Assembly (NCBI GenBank): GCA_000310025.1
Contig: FN649736.1
Location: forward strand, 3,416,503-3,460,481
Length of the DNA stretch: 43,979 nt
Reading direction: 5' to 3'
Origin: Ectocarpus siliculosus
Lineage: Eukaryota; Sar; Phaeophyceae; Ectocarpales; Ectocarpaceae
Position 1 is the first letter of the stretch; the number at the start of each line of letters is the position of its first letter. The notes beneath the pieces are model-generated. The model worked only from the letters and a program-made list of their open reading frames with translations, was not told the DNA's origin and ran no database searches. Positions 1-11,538 of this stretch are shown here, in pieces. The translations under genes and the position numbers were made by a program.

Positions 1-240
1 TGCCTTGGGGGCCTTAAATTGTTTTTTTTTAGGGGGGGGGGGGCAAATTGGGGGGGGGGGGGGGCGGGGCAAACAAAAAACAGGGGAAGTGGGTTTAACT
101 TCCCCCAAGGCATTTTTCCGCAGTTTTGGGAAAGGGGGTGGGGACCCCAATGGGGTTTTTAAAAATGAAAGACCGTTGGAATCCAGGGCCCCCTCCCAAA
201 AAATTTTACCCCCTTTCCCCCCCCCCCCCCCCCGCCGTTC
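1..240. other. Low-complexity, probably poor-quality sequence at window start
   Basis: The first 240 bases contain runs of 8 to 15 identical bases (G runs at 32-43 and 50-64, a C run near 218-233, T and A runs), with almost every short run doubled. This looks like homopolymer error or unpolished consensus at a contig edge rather than biological sequence. Open frames here are unreliable. The left-hand continuation of the minus-strand polyglutamine gene must lie beyond it. Confidence 0.6.
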
Positions 241-328
241 TCGTGGGAAGGGAACGTGACCACGACATGTTCGGCTCTTTTCGCCAAGCTTCAACTCCTG
301 ACTGCACGCACACAATTCATTTGCTTAC

Positions 329-3300
329 CTGCTGCATTTGAGATACTTGCTGGGCCTGCTTGAGCGTGATGTGCCCCGACTGGAGCTTCTGCTTGAGGGC
401 CAGCTGCTTGGTCTGGAACAAGGCGTTCATCTGCTGAGCCTGATGACGGAGCTGTCCCACCACAGCAGTTGGTCAGGCGAGAAACAGGCGCAAAACCAAA
501 GCAAAGCAAGAGAGAGCGAAACACAGCGGCGAGTGTTTTCTTTGTTTCCCACAGTCGAACAAACCTGCGCAAGATGCACCATTGCTGCACGGTGCGTCGG
601 GGGCGGGGGGGCATCGAACGTTGCGTCCCCGCCCAGAAAAAAAACATGCAAGACCCAAAAACGCACGAAGCACTTACGGCTGACGGTCACCCGGCACGAC
701 ACCCCTGACTTCAACTGTAGATTGACGCTGCGAAGGGTTGTGCTGATACATGTATGTGGAGATTGTCTGTCTGGCAACGTCAAGAAGAGTGCCGTCATGG
801 TAAACAACGAGCACAAGGAGAAACCAGTAGAGTATACAAGATGTAGATTGAAGTGGGGGGTCGAGGAGCTTGCAGTAGTGGATCAGTACACGTATGACGG
901 AGTAGAGATCGCAATTGACCGCTCGTGAAATGAACACATGTCCAAGGTAGCGGAAAAGCGCGAAGCACGAGCAGGGAAGCTGCTACCAATACTCGCAACC
1001 CGGCACCTCGATACACGCATCCAAATTGACGGTTATGAAGAGCGTAATCGTAGTCAAAGAGCTCGAGGCGGCGCCGGTGAAAGCAGCGACAATCATCCTA
1101 GGATGCTCCAAGCGCACAAGTATTGCCGCCGTCAGGGCAGAACTGAGGATCCAATCCTTACGATCGGGAAGACATGTCAGGAAGCTAAAACGGCAGTACC
1201 CCATGTGCAGTATGGGAGAGGAGAGGTTGCCGAGAATAGCTTGGGAGGCGAAATGGGCAAATAAGAAGAGGGGTAGACAACCCACGGAGTGGGTCAAGGT
1301 TGTAGGTGACGTATGGAAAGAGTTCGAATTTGACGAAGGGGATACGCTGGAAACGGAAGGTCTAGAGAGTTCGAGGAGAAGACATCTGTTGCTTTTACCA
1401 AGAGTCAAGAACAGAATCTAACGAAAGAAACCGAGCATCAGGAGGGTCTACATGTGGACGGAAGGTAAAAAGAAGGAATAAGGTTCAAGTAGTGCTTCAT
1501 GGACCAATGGATGCAGGGACAAAGCTGAAGGTCAAATTCAGGAACGTGGACATTGGCCTTCGATAACGTAGACGAAGATTTAGGAAGGTAGACCATGAAG
1601 ACGACAAGTAAAAATCTGAATGCGGCCCCGAGTGCGAAGACCGGGTTCACGTAGTTGCGGAATATCCGTTATACAAGAAGGAGAGGGAAGTGTACATGAC
1701 TGAGCTGGGAAAAATAGAAGGAAGATACAGGGAGATGTTTGAGGCATGGGATAGCCAGGAGAAGACGGTAGCTGTACTGGGGCATTGGAAGTGGGTTGAA
1801 AAGGCGGGAACTACATTTGTCTAACCGCTAAGGCACGCAAAAATAAGAGTACGCCGCCGCCCTGCGCCCCACCGCCGGCAAGACTGATGCCAAGCGATTG
1901 GCCCGCCGATTTCAGCGTCTGTCAATGCCAACCAAAAAGGACACACACGCACGCACGTTCACACACATCGCTTACCCGCTGTTGCACCTGGCTGGCCAGC
2001 AGCTGGGCTTGTACCAGCTGGTTCTGGTGCGTCTGCGCCACCTGCCTCTGCAGCTGCTGCTGCTGCTGCTGCTGCACCACGAGCTGCCTCTGCCGCACCT
2101 GCGCCTCGAGCATCGCCTGGAGGTAGGCCTGCTGCTGCTGCTGGCTCGCCACGCCGCCCGCCCCCCCTCCCGCCGCCGCCCCCGCAACCCGCGGCGCGCC
2201 CCCCCCGGGTCGCTGTGAGATTCCGACTCGACTGTTACCACCGCCCGCTCCGGCTGGGTTAGAAACGCCTCCGACCGCCACAACTCCCCCAGCCCCGGCC
2301 AGGGCCTGTTCTGCCCCGCCGCTTCCCGTTCCAACCCCCCCCCCGATGCCCGCCCCGGCTAACGCCGTCTCGTCCGCGCGTGGTAATCCCCCCCACCCAC
2401 TGATGCCCCCCTGCGGGACCCCTCCTCCTCTTGCTGCTACCGCCGCCGCCGCCGCCGTTGATGGTAGTCCTGGTGGGTGTCCAGCAATCTGCGGGAGAGG
2501 AGAACATGGTCAAGGCTCCGGGTAGCTGTTGTTGTTGCGCATCCACTACAGAAGCAAGAACATCGTGCAAAGCCTAGGGACTTTGACCAAGTGGAGAAGT
2601 ACCACAAGGAGAGATAAAGACAAGATGGGGCGCACTCTCACAACGGAACGTCGCTCGCGTGACGACGCGGGGGAGGGCAAGGCCGAGAAAAGTCGCTCAA
2701 CTTCAGCTCTTGAAAAAAGACACTCAACTCTCGAACGAGCACAAGAAAAACAAAGACCAGACGAAAGCAAAAGAACCACGTTCGAGTCCCCGAGAACTTG
2801 ACGCTGGCTTACAGGCAGACCATACTCATGTCGCCAGGAATACCAATCAAGTCTTGAAGTTTGCAGCAGCTTCCCCCCCCACGCAAGTATCCCGCGTGGA
2901 TCATGTGGACTTAATTTCGCACCTGCAAGGTCGCCGGCGACAAATCAATCCCTGGAGGTCGGCCGCCCCCCACTACACCCCCCCCAGTCCCCGACTGCCC
3001 TCCACCAGCTCCCACCCTGGCGCCACCACCATCCACGCCTCCGCCGCCGCCCCCTGGCCCCGCGCCGCTCCCCGTTGGAGCGGCGGCAACGGCAAGCGGG
3101 ACCGCCCCACGGGGGCCCGCGGCGGCCGCGGCCACCGACGGCAGTATAGCGGACGGCGCGATCGGAGACGGCAGCACCGTCGGCACGCCGCCGACCCCTC
3201 CCGGCGCGGTCACGCTCCCGGGGAGCTCGTCGTAGAAGCTCGCTACCGTGGCGGCTAGGCCCAGCGCCCCATTAGCTGCTGCCGCTGCCGTCGGCGGCAC

Positions 3301-4012
3301 CGCCGCTGTCATGGTCATCGGCGCCGCGCTCGCGTCCGTTGTCCCCGCTTCCGCTGTTGGCAGCGAGAGAAGCTCTTTGCTAGCGGCGGCGGCGGCGCCA
3401 CCGCCACCACGAGTAGCGGCCGCCGCAGCGGCAGCAAAAGCGGCCGTGAGAGCTGCTGGCGGCTCGTGCTGCTGGGGTATTGTCCGCTCCGCGCTACCGC
3501 CGCTGCTACTGCTGCTGGCGCCGACCGTTGCCCGTCCCGGAGACCCCGATCGTTGTTGTTGCCGGGGCCGTTTTCTTTGCGGCCCCGCCGCCCCGCCACC
3601 GCCCGCCTGAACCCCTCCCCTTTTCCCAACAGCTGCGCCACCTCTTCTTCTTGTGCCTCCTCTTCCTCCTCTTCCTCCTCTTCCTCCTCCTCCTCCGCCG
3701 TTGGTATGGAGATCAGAGCGTCCCACGCCGACGTCGCCGGAGCCTAGAACCCCGCCGCCTTCACCACCAGGAGCAACAACGTGCTGGGATGGGGACTTGT
3801 TGCCCTCGGCGGCGGAGGTCTCAGAAGCGCCGGGTAGTAAGCGCGAGGCCAGTTGTTGGGCCGAGGCTGAGTCTGTGGCACGAGCGGCACCGGCGGGCGC
3901 CGATACGGCTTGGTTGGCGGCGTTCTCCGGTAGCCCGATCATGCGACGGCGCGCCTCCAGGAGTGTGTTCTCCTCGGCCAGCGGTGTTGACGCCTGGGTC
4001 GGGACTAGACCG

Positions 4013-4063
<51 letters not shown>

Positions 4064-5158
4064 AGGAGTTGGTGGTGATGCTGCTGCTGAAGGCGATCGA
4101 TCTGCTGTCGCTGAAGCATCTGCTGCATCAGCTGCTGCTGCTGCACCAGCTGTTGCTGCTGCTGCTGCTGTTGCTGTTGCTGAGCCTGCTGCTGCTGCTG
4201 CTGAGTAACGCTTACACCATCAACACCGACGACACCACCGGCGACGCCAATGCCGCCAACGCTCTCCCTGCTGCCCCTGAAACCGCCTGCGCCGAGGACG
4301 CCCAAGTCTTCGCTCGAAGAGGGGCGCCCCAGCTGGCTCAACTGCGTCGCCATCTGCGCGCGCATCTGTGCGGCGGGGAGCATGAAGCTCAGCGGCGCCG
4401 CGGCTTTGGAGGAAGAGAGCGTGGCCATGCCGCCAGAAGGAAACCCAGAGGGCCCCAACAGCGGTTGCTGCAAGATTCGGACGGGAACGGATGGCACACA
4501 TACACGCGCGCATAAACAAACGTCCAGCTGTTTCGCGGCTGCTGCTATGCCGTGTACTACTTGGTTGATTCTGCGAAGATTAACGCCGGACGATAACGGG
4601 AAAGTCATGTACGTTGTACCGAGAGCTCTCAGAGTTGCCCGGATGAGGAGAGTTGCGCAGCGACATCGCCGCTGTTCTGCCACCCGAAGGCTGCAAACCT
4701 TACCGACACTCACGGTTCCGTCTTGTTCACATCGGCTCTTCGACATAAAAAGCGAAGCATGCTCAACCCCACACAGAGTTCTTCCCCGGGGGCTGCCACC
4801 AATCAGTGACCTGATCTGGCCCGTGTGTCCCTCTAAACTTGCGAGACTAAATAAGTACATCGGCAATACATACTTTTGAATTCGGCAAGTATCTCCCAGT
4901 GGCCACTGTTTTTGTGAATTTTACAGACGTGCACTCGCCGAAAAGCGATCGTGGTTGGAGATATCACAGATCGTGGCCTTTATAGGCATTTTACGTCTTC
5001 AACCGCACTGCACTGGGACAGACCTAGTTCTCTTCATTGGTCCGTCAGAGAACGCGGTCGATACTATAGACAAACTCCAGAAAAAGCTCACGTGTTGCTG
5101 CAGTGTCGAGGAAGCTGCGTGCCGTCCCTGCCCCTGTAAGCCCTGGAGCAGCAGCAGC

Positions 5159-5190
<32 letters not shown>

Positions 5191-5460
5191 GCTGTGCACA
5201 CCGGTTGCGCCACCTCCCGCCCAGGGCGCCCCAGGCCTTGCCGCCATGTCCAATCGGCCGCCCCCAGCCCCGCCTATTCCGCCACCACCCATAACACCAA
5301 CGCCGGCCCCACCGTTCACCATGTTGAAAGCGCCAAGCTGCTGCTGCTGCTGCTGCTGCTGCTCAGGCAGAAACGCCTGCTGCATGCTGGGCAACCCGGC
5401 CGCCATCATACCCGGATCGAAGCCACCGGCGCCGACGCCGACCCTTAGGGGCTCGTTTAC

Positions 5461-5521
<61 letters not shown>

Positions 5522-5679
5522 TCGTTTGTTCCGCTGTCGTTGATCATTGCCGTCGGGTCTTGGACGGACGGGCTCCCCTCTCGGGCACCTGCCGGGGGGT
5601 TGTGACCATTGCCCGCCGCCGCCAGCGCTTGCCGTTCGCCCGGCTGCTGCTGCCCCTGCTGATTACCGAACTCGAACAT
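329..5679 (-). CDS. Poly-Gln/poly-Ala, Gly-rich putative nuclear protein (multi-exon, 3' part outside window)
   Basis: I model four exons on the minus strand: 5679-5092, 4467-2923, 2488-1976 and 451-329 (588, 1545, 513 and 123 nt). All are exact codon multiples, so all three introns are phase 0, with GTGAGC, GTGCGA and GTAAGC donors and CAG acceptors. The start ATG at 5679 follows an in-frame TAG and has A at -3. The 923 visible residues carry several Gln runs (8-16), an Ala run of about 18 near residue 54, RGG-like Gly/Arg stretches, and a basic KRPRQQQR segment that could act as a nuclear signal. Exon 4 is Gln/Lys/Leu-rich and helical (FQTKQLALKQKLQSG). A donor at 328 shows the gene continues past position 1. 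No catalytic domain is seen. The composition resembles transcriptional co-regulators, but the family is not recognised. The exon boundaries are fairly sure, the function is not. Confidence 0.75.
938..1836 (+). mobile_element. Decayed non-LTR retrotransposon (LINE) 3' end, inside an intron
   Basis: An open frame at about 1026-1421 encodes a segment like the region after the reverse transcriptase domain of LINEs: LGCSKRTSIAAVRAELRIQS, then an RLPRIAWEAKW-type stretch. From 1505 to 1800 broken frames recover a Cys/His knuckle (C-x-C-G-S-E, then H-V, then C-P-x-Y-K-K-E-R). The 3' tail TCTAACCGCTAAGGC lies at 1819-1833. The same order recurs at 27.6-28.7 kb, so this is a family. The element is 5'-truncated, frameshifted and antisense to the host gene, within intron 452-1975. 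Assignment rests on motif memory, not alignment. Confidence 0.65.
4015..4062 (+). repeat. (CTG)16 microsatellite coding polyglutamine on the minus strand
   Basis: Sixteen perfect CTG units on the plus strand are read as CAG (Gln) in exon 2 of the minus-strand gene. Interrupted CTG tracts follow at about 4078-4203 and extend the Gln-rich segment. Perfect purity suggests recent expansion and length polymorphism. Confidence 0.9.
5467..5520 (+). repeat. (AGC)18 microsatellite coding polyalanine on the minus strand
   Basis: Eighteen perfect AGC units on the plus strand are GCT on the coding (minus) strand, giving an alanine run in exon 1. On the sense strand this is a CTG-class repeat, opposite in orientation to the CAG repeats at 5338-5361, 5151-5190 and 4015-4062 of the same transcript. 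Confidence 0.9.
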
Positions 5680-5699
5680 GGTGTTCTAGATGGATGTTA

Positions 5700-8600
5700 G
5701 GGAACCTACACAAGTAATACCGCTGCGCGTTGTGCTCTGCTGCAGACTTGGAACGCTCCCATCACGCGAGCCTGTCCGAAATAGGAGCCCGAATCGTCGC
5801 GACCCCTAAAGGTGCTCCTCCTATATGGCCGTGCTTCGTCCACTCGATCCCCCTGCTGTCACCCACACCCCCGGTCGAAGAAAAGGACTTATTTTTCGGT
5901 GCCAGAGTTCGAGCTCTGCTGTCTTTTTCGCGGCCTGCCTTACGAGAGAGAGAGAGTTCGCAACAAAGAGAGGCGAGGGGGGAGGGGGGAGGTAAGTTAC
6001 TCATTATTTACCCTCGTCAGTTCACCATTGACCACGCATCTCTTTCTAGCGGAAGCACCACCGCTGTTCCTCCTCGTCTTTGTCGAAGAGGCACCGTACA
6101 GTATGCATACCATTCGGCACACCAAGGAGAAAGTCACCTTAGCTATTCTTCTCTTTGCTCTCTTACAAACCACGTGAGATTGATTCATCTCTTGCACAGA
6201 TGAAGAGTCCGGGATAGATGACCAATGACTTCATAGTGTTGTGTGGTGTTTTAGTAGTTGACATCCTGGGCGAGCTCGTGCTCACTACATAAAAAACTTT
6301 CTTCACTAAATAGATATATCCCCCAAACAAGGAGCACCGTCGAGACGAAGGGTGTGGGGGTGGGGGTGGGGTCGAAGGGCGTGCCAACCACTAACCTAAA
6401 CCCTGGACGGCAACCTGCTGACAGTCCCAAAATTTTGTCCCTAACATGTGCTGCTGCTGTCGCTCTGATGTGTGACCACGGCGTTTTCCTCTTTTAACAC
6501 ATTACAAAGCTCCGCTACGTGTATCTACACCATTGGGGGTCCCCGATTAAGGCGGTGGTGGGCAGCTTGACAACCGCCTATATTATTGCGTCCCCAAAAC
6601 CGAAACAAAACAGAGTACCAAAACAAAAAACACACCCAACCATCAGCATGTATCTGGACTACACCGTCGATTCACACAACGTGCTAATATTACAGTAGTG
6701 TCGTCACGTATGGCGTGAAGAGGCGAGCGGAGGGGTTCCAGACTACTATCTGTCGTTCATTTCTGTTGGTTTGCGGACCCTTCGGGGCCATTGATTTCAG
6801 TATATACCCCTGGGAAAGTTAGTCTGTGACCACGGGAATTATTTTTTCTCACAGGACTCCTAAAGGACGAAAAACACAAAGAGAACGCACACACTTATTT
6901 TACGTATTTATCGCCCTACATGCATGCCAATGGTTGTGGTGACTACTACAATAGTGCTTCCAATGTAATAATAATTCACGAGAGAAAGAAATTCCTGCAG
7001 GGTCGGAAGTCAGTTTCTTTTTTTCTGTTGGAAAGTGTGGGGCGCGGGTTTTGGCGGCAACACACACACTATCGGCCCCGTAGGCCCGTGCGCTGGCACG
7101 AACGTTGGTCCTACCTGCCTGTACTTGGTTTGTTACACCGCCGCTGGTGGTGTGTCTTTACGACGGTACACCAAACTTCCCACAGCAATCGATACAATAC
7201 CACCACATCATCATGGAAGACGCGGGTTCTTCCACAGGTACAACTACAACACATCATGCGTCGAAAGAAAAAAAAAATAACTTGTGCCCCCTCTGGTACA
7301 ACCAACATCACGGCGGTATATATTTGGCATTATGTGTGTCGTGGGAGCTTGCGCACACACCCGCTTTTCCCGTGATTGCGTCGGCTGTACTCGCGAATCC
7401 GGCTACACCATCGCAAGGGCAAGCGGTGGCGTGCGACTCCGCGCTTGATATACTGCTCCTCGAGGAACAATCGCGGCTGCTGTGTAGCCGGCCTACTTTT
7501 CTTGCTGTACAGCAGCCACGTCACCGCACGTGTTTCTTTGGTCGGTGATGCTGCTGCTGTCACATTTAGAAAAATCAGAGCCGGGCCGCAGCAGCAGCAG
7601 CAGCAGCGTGCAGCAGTCAGCGTGTGGACATGGCTGTGCTGGCTGCCGCCTGGTTTCCGGTGTATGGACCAGCCAGACGTGCAAACTCGCAGCAAACAGG
7701 AATCAGGCAAGCCGCCCACAGGCAGCAAAGAGTACTACAGAGTGCTGATGCCGCTTGGTAACCGCGAGAGCTCCGGCGATGATGGGTGTGACATGTACTT
7801 CCACGTGCGGAGACGACACGAGAGGGATGGAGAGAGAAACAGAAGCGATCTTTTCAAAACCGCACCCAACGCAACTGCTGCTGCTGTTGCAAGCGGGAAC
7901 ATCTGACAGTCGGTGCGAGAGGGGGGTGGAGAGTGCAACACGCGTTTCGATGGCCGAAGCAGCTTGGCGCGGAGTCGGCGAAATAAAAAATACGAGCTCT
8001 GCGCTGCTGAAAACCGATCGCGCGAGGAAAGCTCACGTATACACTAGCAGCGCCGTGAGTGGGGAATGATTCATGGTGACATTGATTTCTTGATCGAGAG
8101 ACAAAGATACTCCTAAGAAGCTTTGTCTTGCCCCGCACGGTCGAACACCGAACGAGTCCCCTCCCTCTCCCGGGCTGTAAGGGCCTTGGTACACATGCAT
8201 CATTGGCCAAAAACGCAAAACAGCAGAGAGGACGAAGACAAAACGTTGCAAGTTTGTGTTTTTTGTAGAGAGAGATTCGGCCACAACCAAGAACTCGACA
8301 AACACACCAATGTGAGGGCGCTTTGCTCACCTGACGAAACAATCAGCGGCACTCCGTGTCTATCCGATTGTCTCACAAGGTAACCTCTTCCTTTCGCCCG
8401 CCTCTGCCCTATCCTATCCTGTGTGCCCTGTTTGTGTTGCCATGTCTGCCCCCACACCCAACTGGATGGTGTCACAGAGGGACCATTGTGCCGCTAACAT
8501 TCTACGGAGCCCCCCGAAAAATAAAAAACGTGGGAGGGTGGGAGCGGATGACAGCAGCAACGTCATATGATGACACAGCAGTTGCAACATATTCAGGTTG

Positions 8601-9420
8601 GCATGTGCATACTATTCCAAGCTCTGCCCAGTACTGTACACTGCTGTATTGGTGCACCTGACGCAGGAGCCTTTTCCGTGCTCCTTGAAAGGTGGCCACA
8701 GGTGCATTTTCAAATTATTTCAAAAGTGGACGTTGGAGAATAATGAAAATGACGCCGGTGTCGTGTGGTCTGTCGTGGAGTCCACAGGTCGTACGTGTTC
8801 TTTTTTTTTTTTTGCACTCATGACCGCCATCATCTCGCTGCTGCTGTGGTTTCCAAGATGTAACATCTCCTGTGGTTGGCGTATGTATTGACGAACGACC
8901 AAAATAATATTTCTATGTACAACTCTCTACAACAACAACAGCGTGCGTACGTAGTCTAGATTTAGCTTTGCAGCCAGCCGTAGTTCATGCTATGATGCAT
9001 ACGCGCTACAACATGTGAACAGCAACACAGTCCCATCAGATTGATTGTTGTACACTCACACGGTGGGGTGGATGACATGTTAGGGTATCAGGGGGCGTGC
9101 AGTGAAACAAAGGGTTGGTTGTATAGAACTTTCGGTCTGGGGGTGTGGGGGTGGGGGTCTTGACATTTTTTTTTTTTTTGTCTTCACTTCAAATCATCAG
9201 CGCTCACAGCACTAGTGCCGTGTTTACTCCAACCCGTCCAACCCGTGGTCACACAGAAGAGCCCCTCTCTACCCTCCCCTCCTGCGGTACGTTGCCTTCG
9301 ATTTCAATGCGAGAAGAGGTCAGCACTCTCTTCCCTCTGTGTACACACGAACTATTTCTCTCTGTGTACACACGAACTATTTAGCGCTATCCACTAGGTC
9401 AGGAGGAGCGGAAAACAGAG
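5700..9420. other. Region upstream of the polyglutamine gene, no convincing gene
   Basis: This 3.7 kb stretch holds only short conflicting frames on both strands. It includes the promoter and 5' untranslated region of the minus-strand gene starting at 5679, although I see no clear TATA or initiator. Small (CAG/CTG) tracts occur at 7589-7610 and T or A runs at 8802-8813 and 9168-9180. One possible exon near 8224-8379 is listed separately. Two adjacent copies of a 24-base unit ending GTACACACGAACTATTT lie at about 9333-9381. Confidence 0.5.
8224..8379 (+). CDS. Possible exon with a C2H2-like zinc finger
   Basis: Between a candidate acceptor (AACAG at 8219-8223) and a donor (CACAAG then GTAACC at 8380) the frame encodes VCVFCRERFGHNQELDKH followed six residues later by Cys. 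The spacing Cys-x2-Cys-x12-His, with Phe and Leu at the usual core positions, matches a C2H2-type finger whose last ligand is Cys (C2HC). I could not find partner exons with matching phase on either side, so this may be a single exon of an unmodelled gene, a relic, or chance. No role is inferred beyond possible zinc binding. Confidence 0.3.
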
Positions 9421-9444
9421 AAAAACTCACTCTTGCAAGAAAAG

Positions 9445-9522
9445 CTCGCTTACGCCGGGATTCGAACCCGTGACCTGTCCTCTAGAAGGTTTCGAGGATA
9501 CCAACTATACCACCGGGGCGAC
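9445..9522 (-). other. tRNA-derived sequence (tRNA pseudogene or SINE head)
   Basis: Read on the minus strand the segment has a textbook RNA polymerase III A box (TGGTATAGTTGG) and B box (GGTTCGAATCC) at tRNA spacing, plus a 5-bp TCCTC/GAGGA anticodon-like stem. The loop is about 11 nt instead of 7, one T-stem pair is mismatched, and the acceptor strands do not pair well (5' GCCCCGG against 3' CGTAAGC). A functional tRNA is therefore unlikely. A SINE head or tRNA pseudogene is the better reading. It lies directly beside an LTR-element remnant. Confidence 0.5.
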
Positions 9523-9544
9523 CGGATTATTATTGGGTTATTGT

Positions 9545-9592
9545 CCATGAACCGTCCATGGACCGTCCATGGCCTGGCCATGGACCGCCGGC
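9545..9592. repeat. CCATGG-based short tandem and palindromic repeat
   Basis: Within 48 bases the units GTCCATGAACC, GTCCATGGACC, GTCCATGGCC and GGCCATGGACC follow each other, each centred on a CCATGG-type palindrome. The block can fold into several alternative hairpins. It sits between the tRNA-derived sequence and the left repeat of the LTR-like element. Confidence 0.7.
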
Positions 9593-9599
9593 CAATTGG

Positions 9600-11368
9600 T
9601 GTCATGGGATTTGAAGCCACGTAATTCCCAGAGGAAAGTGCGGGAGATGTAACTCCCGATGGAAGGATAAAACAGGGGACAGGACCTTGGTGGTTATAAC
9701 TATACGATCAAATCTCCTCCGTGTCATGTTACGGAAAATGACTTCTCGATTTCGGTCGAACGTCTCGAGGTGGAACAAATTACTGGTCACCAGTCTGTTC
9801 GCGGTCGTGGTGGTGTTATCGCTGTTCTGTATCAGACACATTGGAAGGAAGGGTCTTCTCCGCCCTTCTTGTGAGCGTGAGATGGACCTTCAGCACACTC
9901 TCGATCGCAGTTTCTCCGGTATTGGACGGGTACGCCCGATCAACACCGTCAGACGAATCGCCTTTACCGTGCAATGCGTATTGGCGCAGCCGCACGCGAA
10001 TTTGCACGTGCTAAGGGCGCGAGATATTTAGTTTGCCTCCGGGTTACTCCTTTGTCTCCCGCTCAACCTGGGACCGTCATTTCGCCGATACTCCTCTACC
10101 TGTGGGTGCGTTCTTCTGGTACAAGGCTCAAGATGGACTCTGGTGGCTGCGCAAGATTTCTGGACCGACAGTGCGGGCCGACCACTACATCGTACGCTTC
10201 CTCGACGACCCCGGACTGGTCAAGATCGCCCTCTCCGTTGTTCGTTACTCTACCCTCGGATCGGCCGTCCGCGGTTCGTGGTGCCTTCAAGTTCACGGCG
10301 GTGGCGCCCTCATGAAAGGACTTCTTCGCAATGTCGACATGTCGCGAAACGTGGAGGCGGAGCCTTCGCCGCCAAATGATTCGGCACGCGCCGATTAGCA
10401 AGCGTGTGTGTCTTGGGATCTGTCTGTGTGATGTGTGTGTTCTATCCCAGACGGGATGCGGACTTGAGGTCGCCCCTGATCTCGTCCGGTCCTTTCATTT
10501 GCATGTACGTGTAGGCTGTTGTTGCCTCTGGATAGCGCAGTGTTAGGCCTCGTTTTGGTATTTCGAACCCCTTTTTCCCGTCATTCTGGCGATCGGTTTG
10601 TTTCGGTCTGGTACGTCGTCTTGTCCTTCGAGTCCTTCTGCGTTTCTGCTTCTTTCGCCGTTCGCGTGGTTGAGCTGTTTTTTTCAGCTCCCTGCGGCGG
10701 TTTGATTTCGTCGGACCTTATGTTGGGTCATGACCCCCTGGTTTTCGTTGTCGAAACGATTGGTTTCTTATCTTTTTGGGTACGTCGTAGTGCTATGGCA
10801 TCATTAGGTTTTCTTTGTGGTTAGCTTGTACGGGCTAGCCGTGAGTGTTTTCGTCGCTTTTTAGTCGTTTTTGGACGACACCGACTGCTTCGTGTTTTGT
10901 ATCGTTTTGTCGATACGGTTGGTTATCGCCGTTCCGACGGTGTTTTTCCAGCGTTTTCTTCCTTTCTTTGGGTTCCGACCTGTTATGGTATTTGTAGCGT
11001 TGACGTTTTCTTTTGTCGTGTCTATTGTCCCCCTGTTTCATTCCTAGCCCCCGTCTTTTCCTTCTCTATCGTTCTTTTTTGGTTGGGTTAAACGGTGGTC
11101 TTGCGACTCATCGTGTGAGAGGTGTGGGAGGGTGATTCTTGGTATTTTGGAGCTCCACATCCTCGATTCTTTCATTTTTTGGGATTCGACAATTATTTGT
11201 CAAGTTCCTAGGTTGCAAGTATCTGCGTATGAGAACCTCCAGGGTGGGCTAGTGTTATGGGATTTGAATGTAGCCAGTGCCAACGGTATTGCGGAGTAAT
11301 TCCCAGAGGAAAGTGCGGGAGGTGTAACTCCCGACGGAAGGATAAAACAGGGGACAGGACCTTAGTGG
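9600..11368 (+). mobile_element. LTR-retrotransposon remnant (direct terminal repeats with Pol C-terminal fragment)
   Basis: Two similar direct repeats flank this segment: 9600-9693 and 11253-11368. They share blocks such as ATTCCCAGAGGAAAGTGCGG and GGATAAAACAGGGGACAGGACC, and the left copy lacks about 25 bases present in the right. Both begin TGT(C/T)ATGGGATTTGAA, consistent with an LTR 5' end, and a G-rich stretch (CCAGGGTGGG) precedes the right copy as a polypurine tract would. Between them a Pol-like fragment is followed by about 850 bases of T/G-skewed non-coding sequence. Gag, protease, reverse transcriptase and integrase cores are missing, so the element is a deletion derivative or relic. 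Confidence 0.6.
10033..10398 (+). pseudogene. Retroelement polyprotein C-terminal fragment
   Basis: The frame opens at about 10013 without a proper start and ends at TGA-free TAG 10396-10398. It contains GAFFWYKAQDGLWWLRKI, then HYIVRFLDDPG and VRGSWCLQVH, which I associate with the C-terminal tail (after the integrase core) of Ty3/gypsy-type polyproteins in stramenopile genomes. The aromatic FWYK/LWWL pattern recalls small beta-barrel folds at integrase C-termini. It is only about 120 residues and has no upstream pol sequence, so it cannot be a working element. The family name is from memory and should be treated as tentative. Confidence 0.5.
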
Positions 11369-11538
11369 CCCCTTTTAGAGGGAGCATGTCCTCCCCCTCT
11401 GTGCTCAGTCTACGTTTGAGAGCAAGGCAACAGCAAGCACTGCTGTTCCAAGAGATTAACAAACAAATGAGTCTTCATCAGGGTCTTCAGGATCGCTACG
11501 CGTGTAATCCCACAACATTGGGCGTTTGATACCACGGC

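Noticed and set aside
3466-4515. Plus-strand frames with poly-Leu, poly-Cys and poly-Ala opposite the polyglutamine gene
   Set aside because: They are antisense shadows of the CAG repeats and have no splice logic of their own.
9445-9522. Functional tRNA gene
   Set aside because: Acceptor strands do not pair and the anticodon loop is too long.
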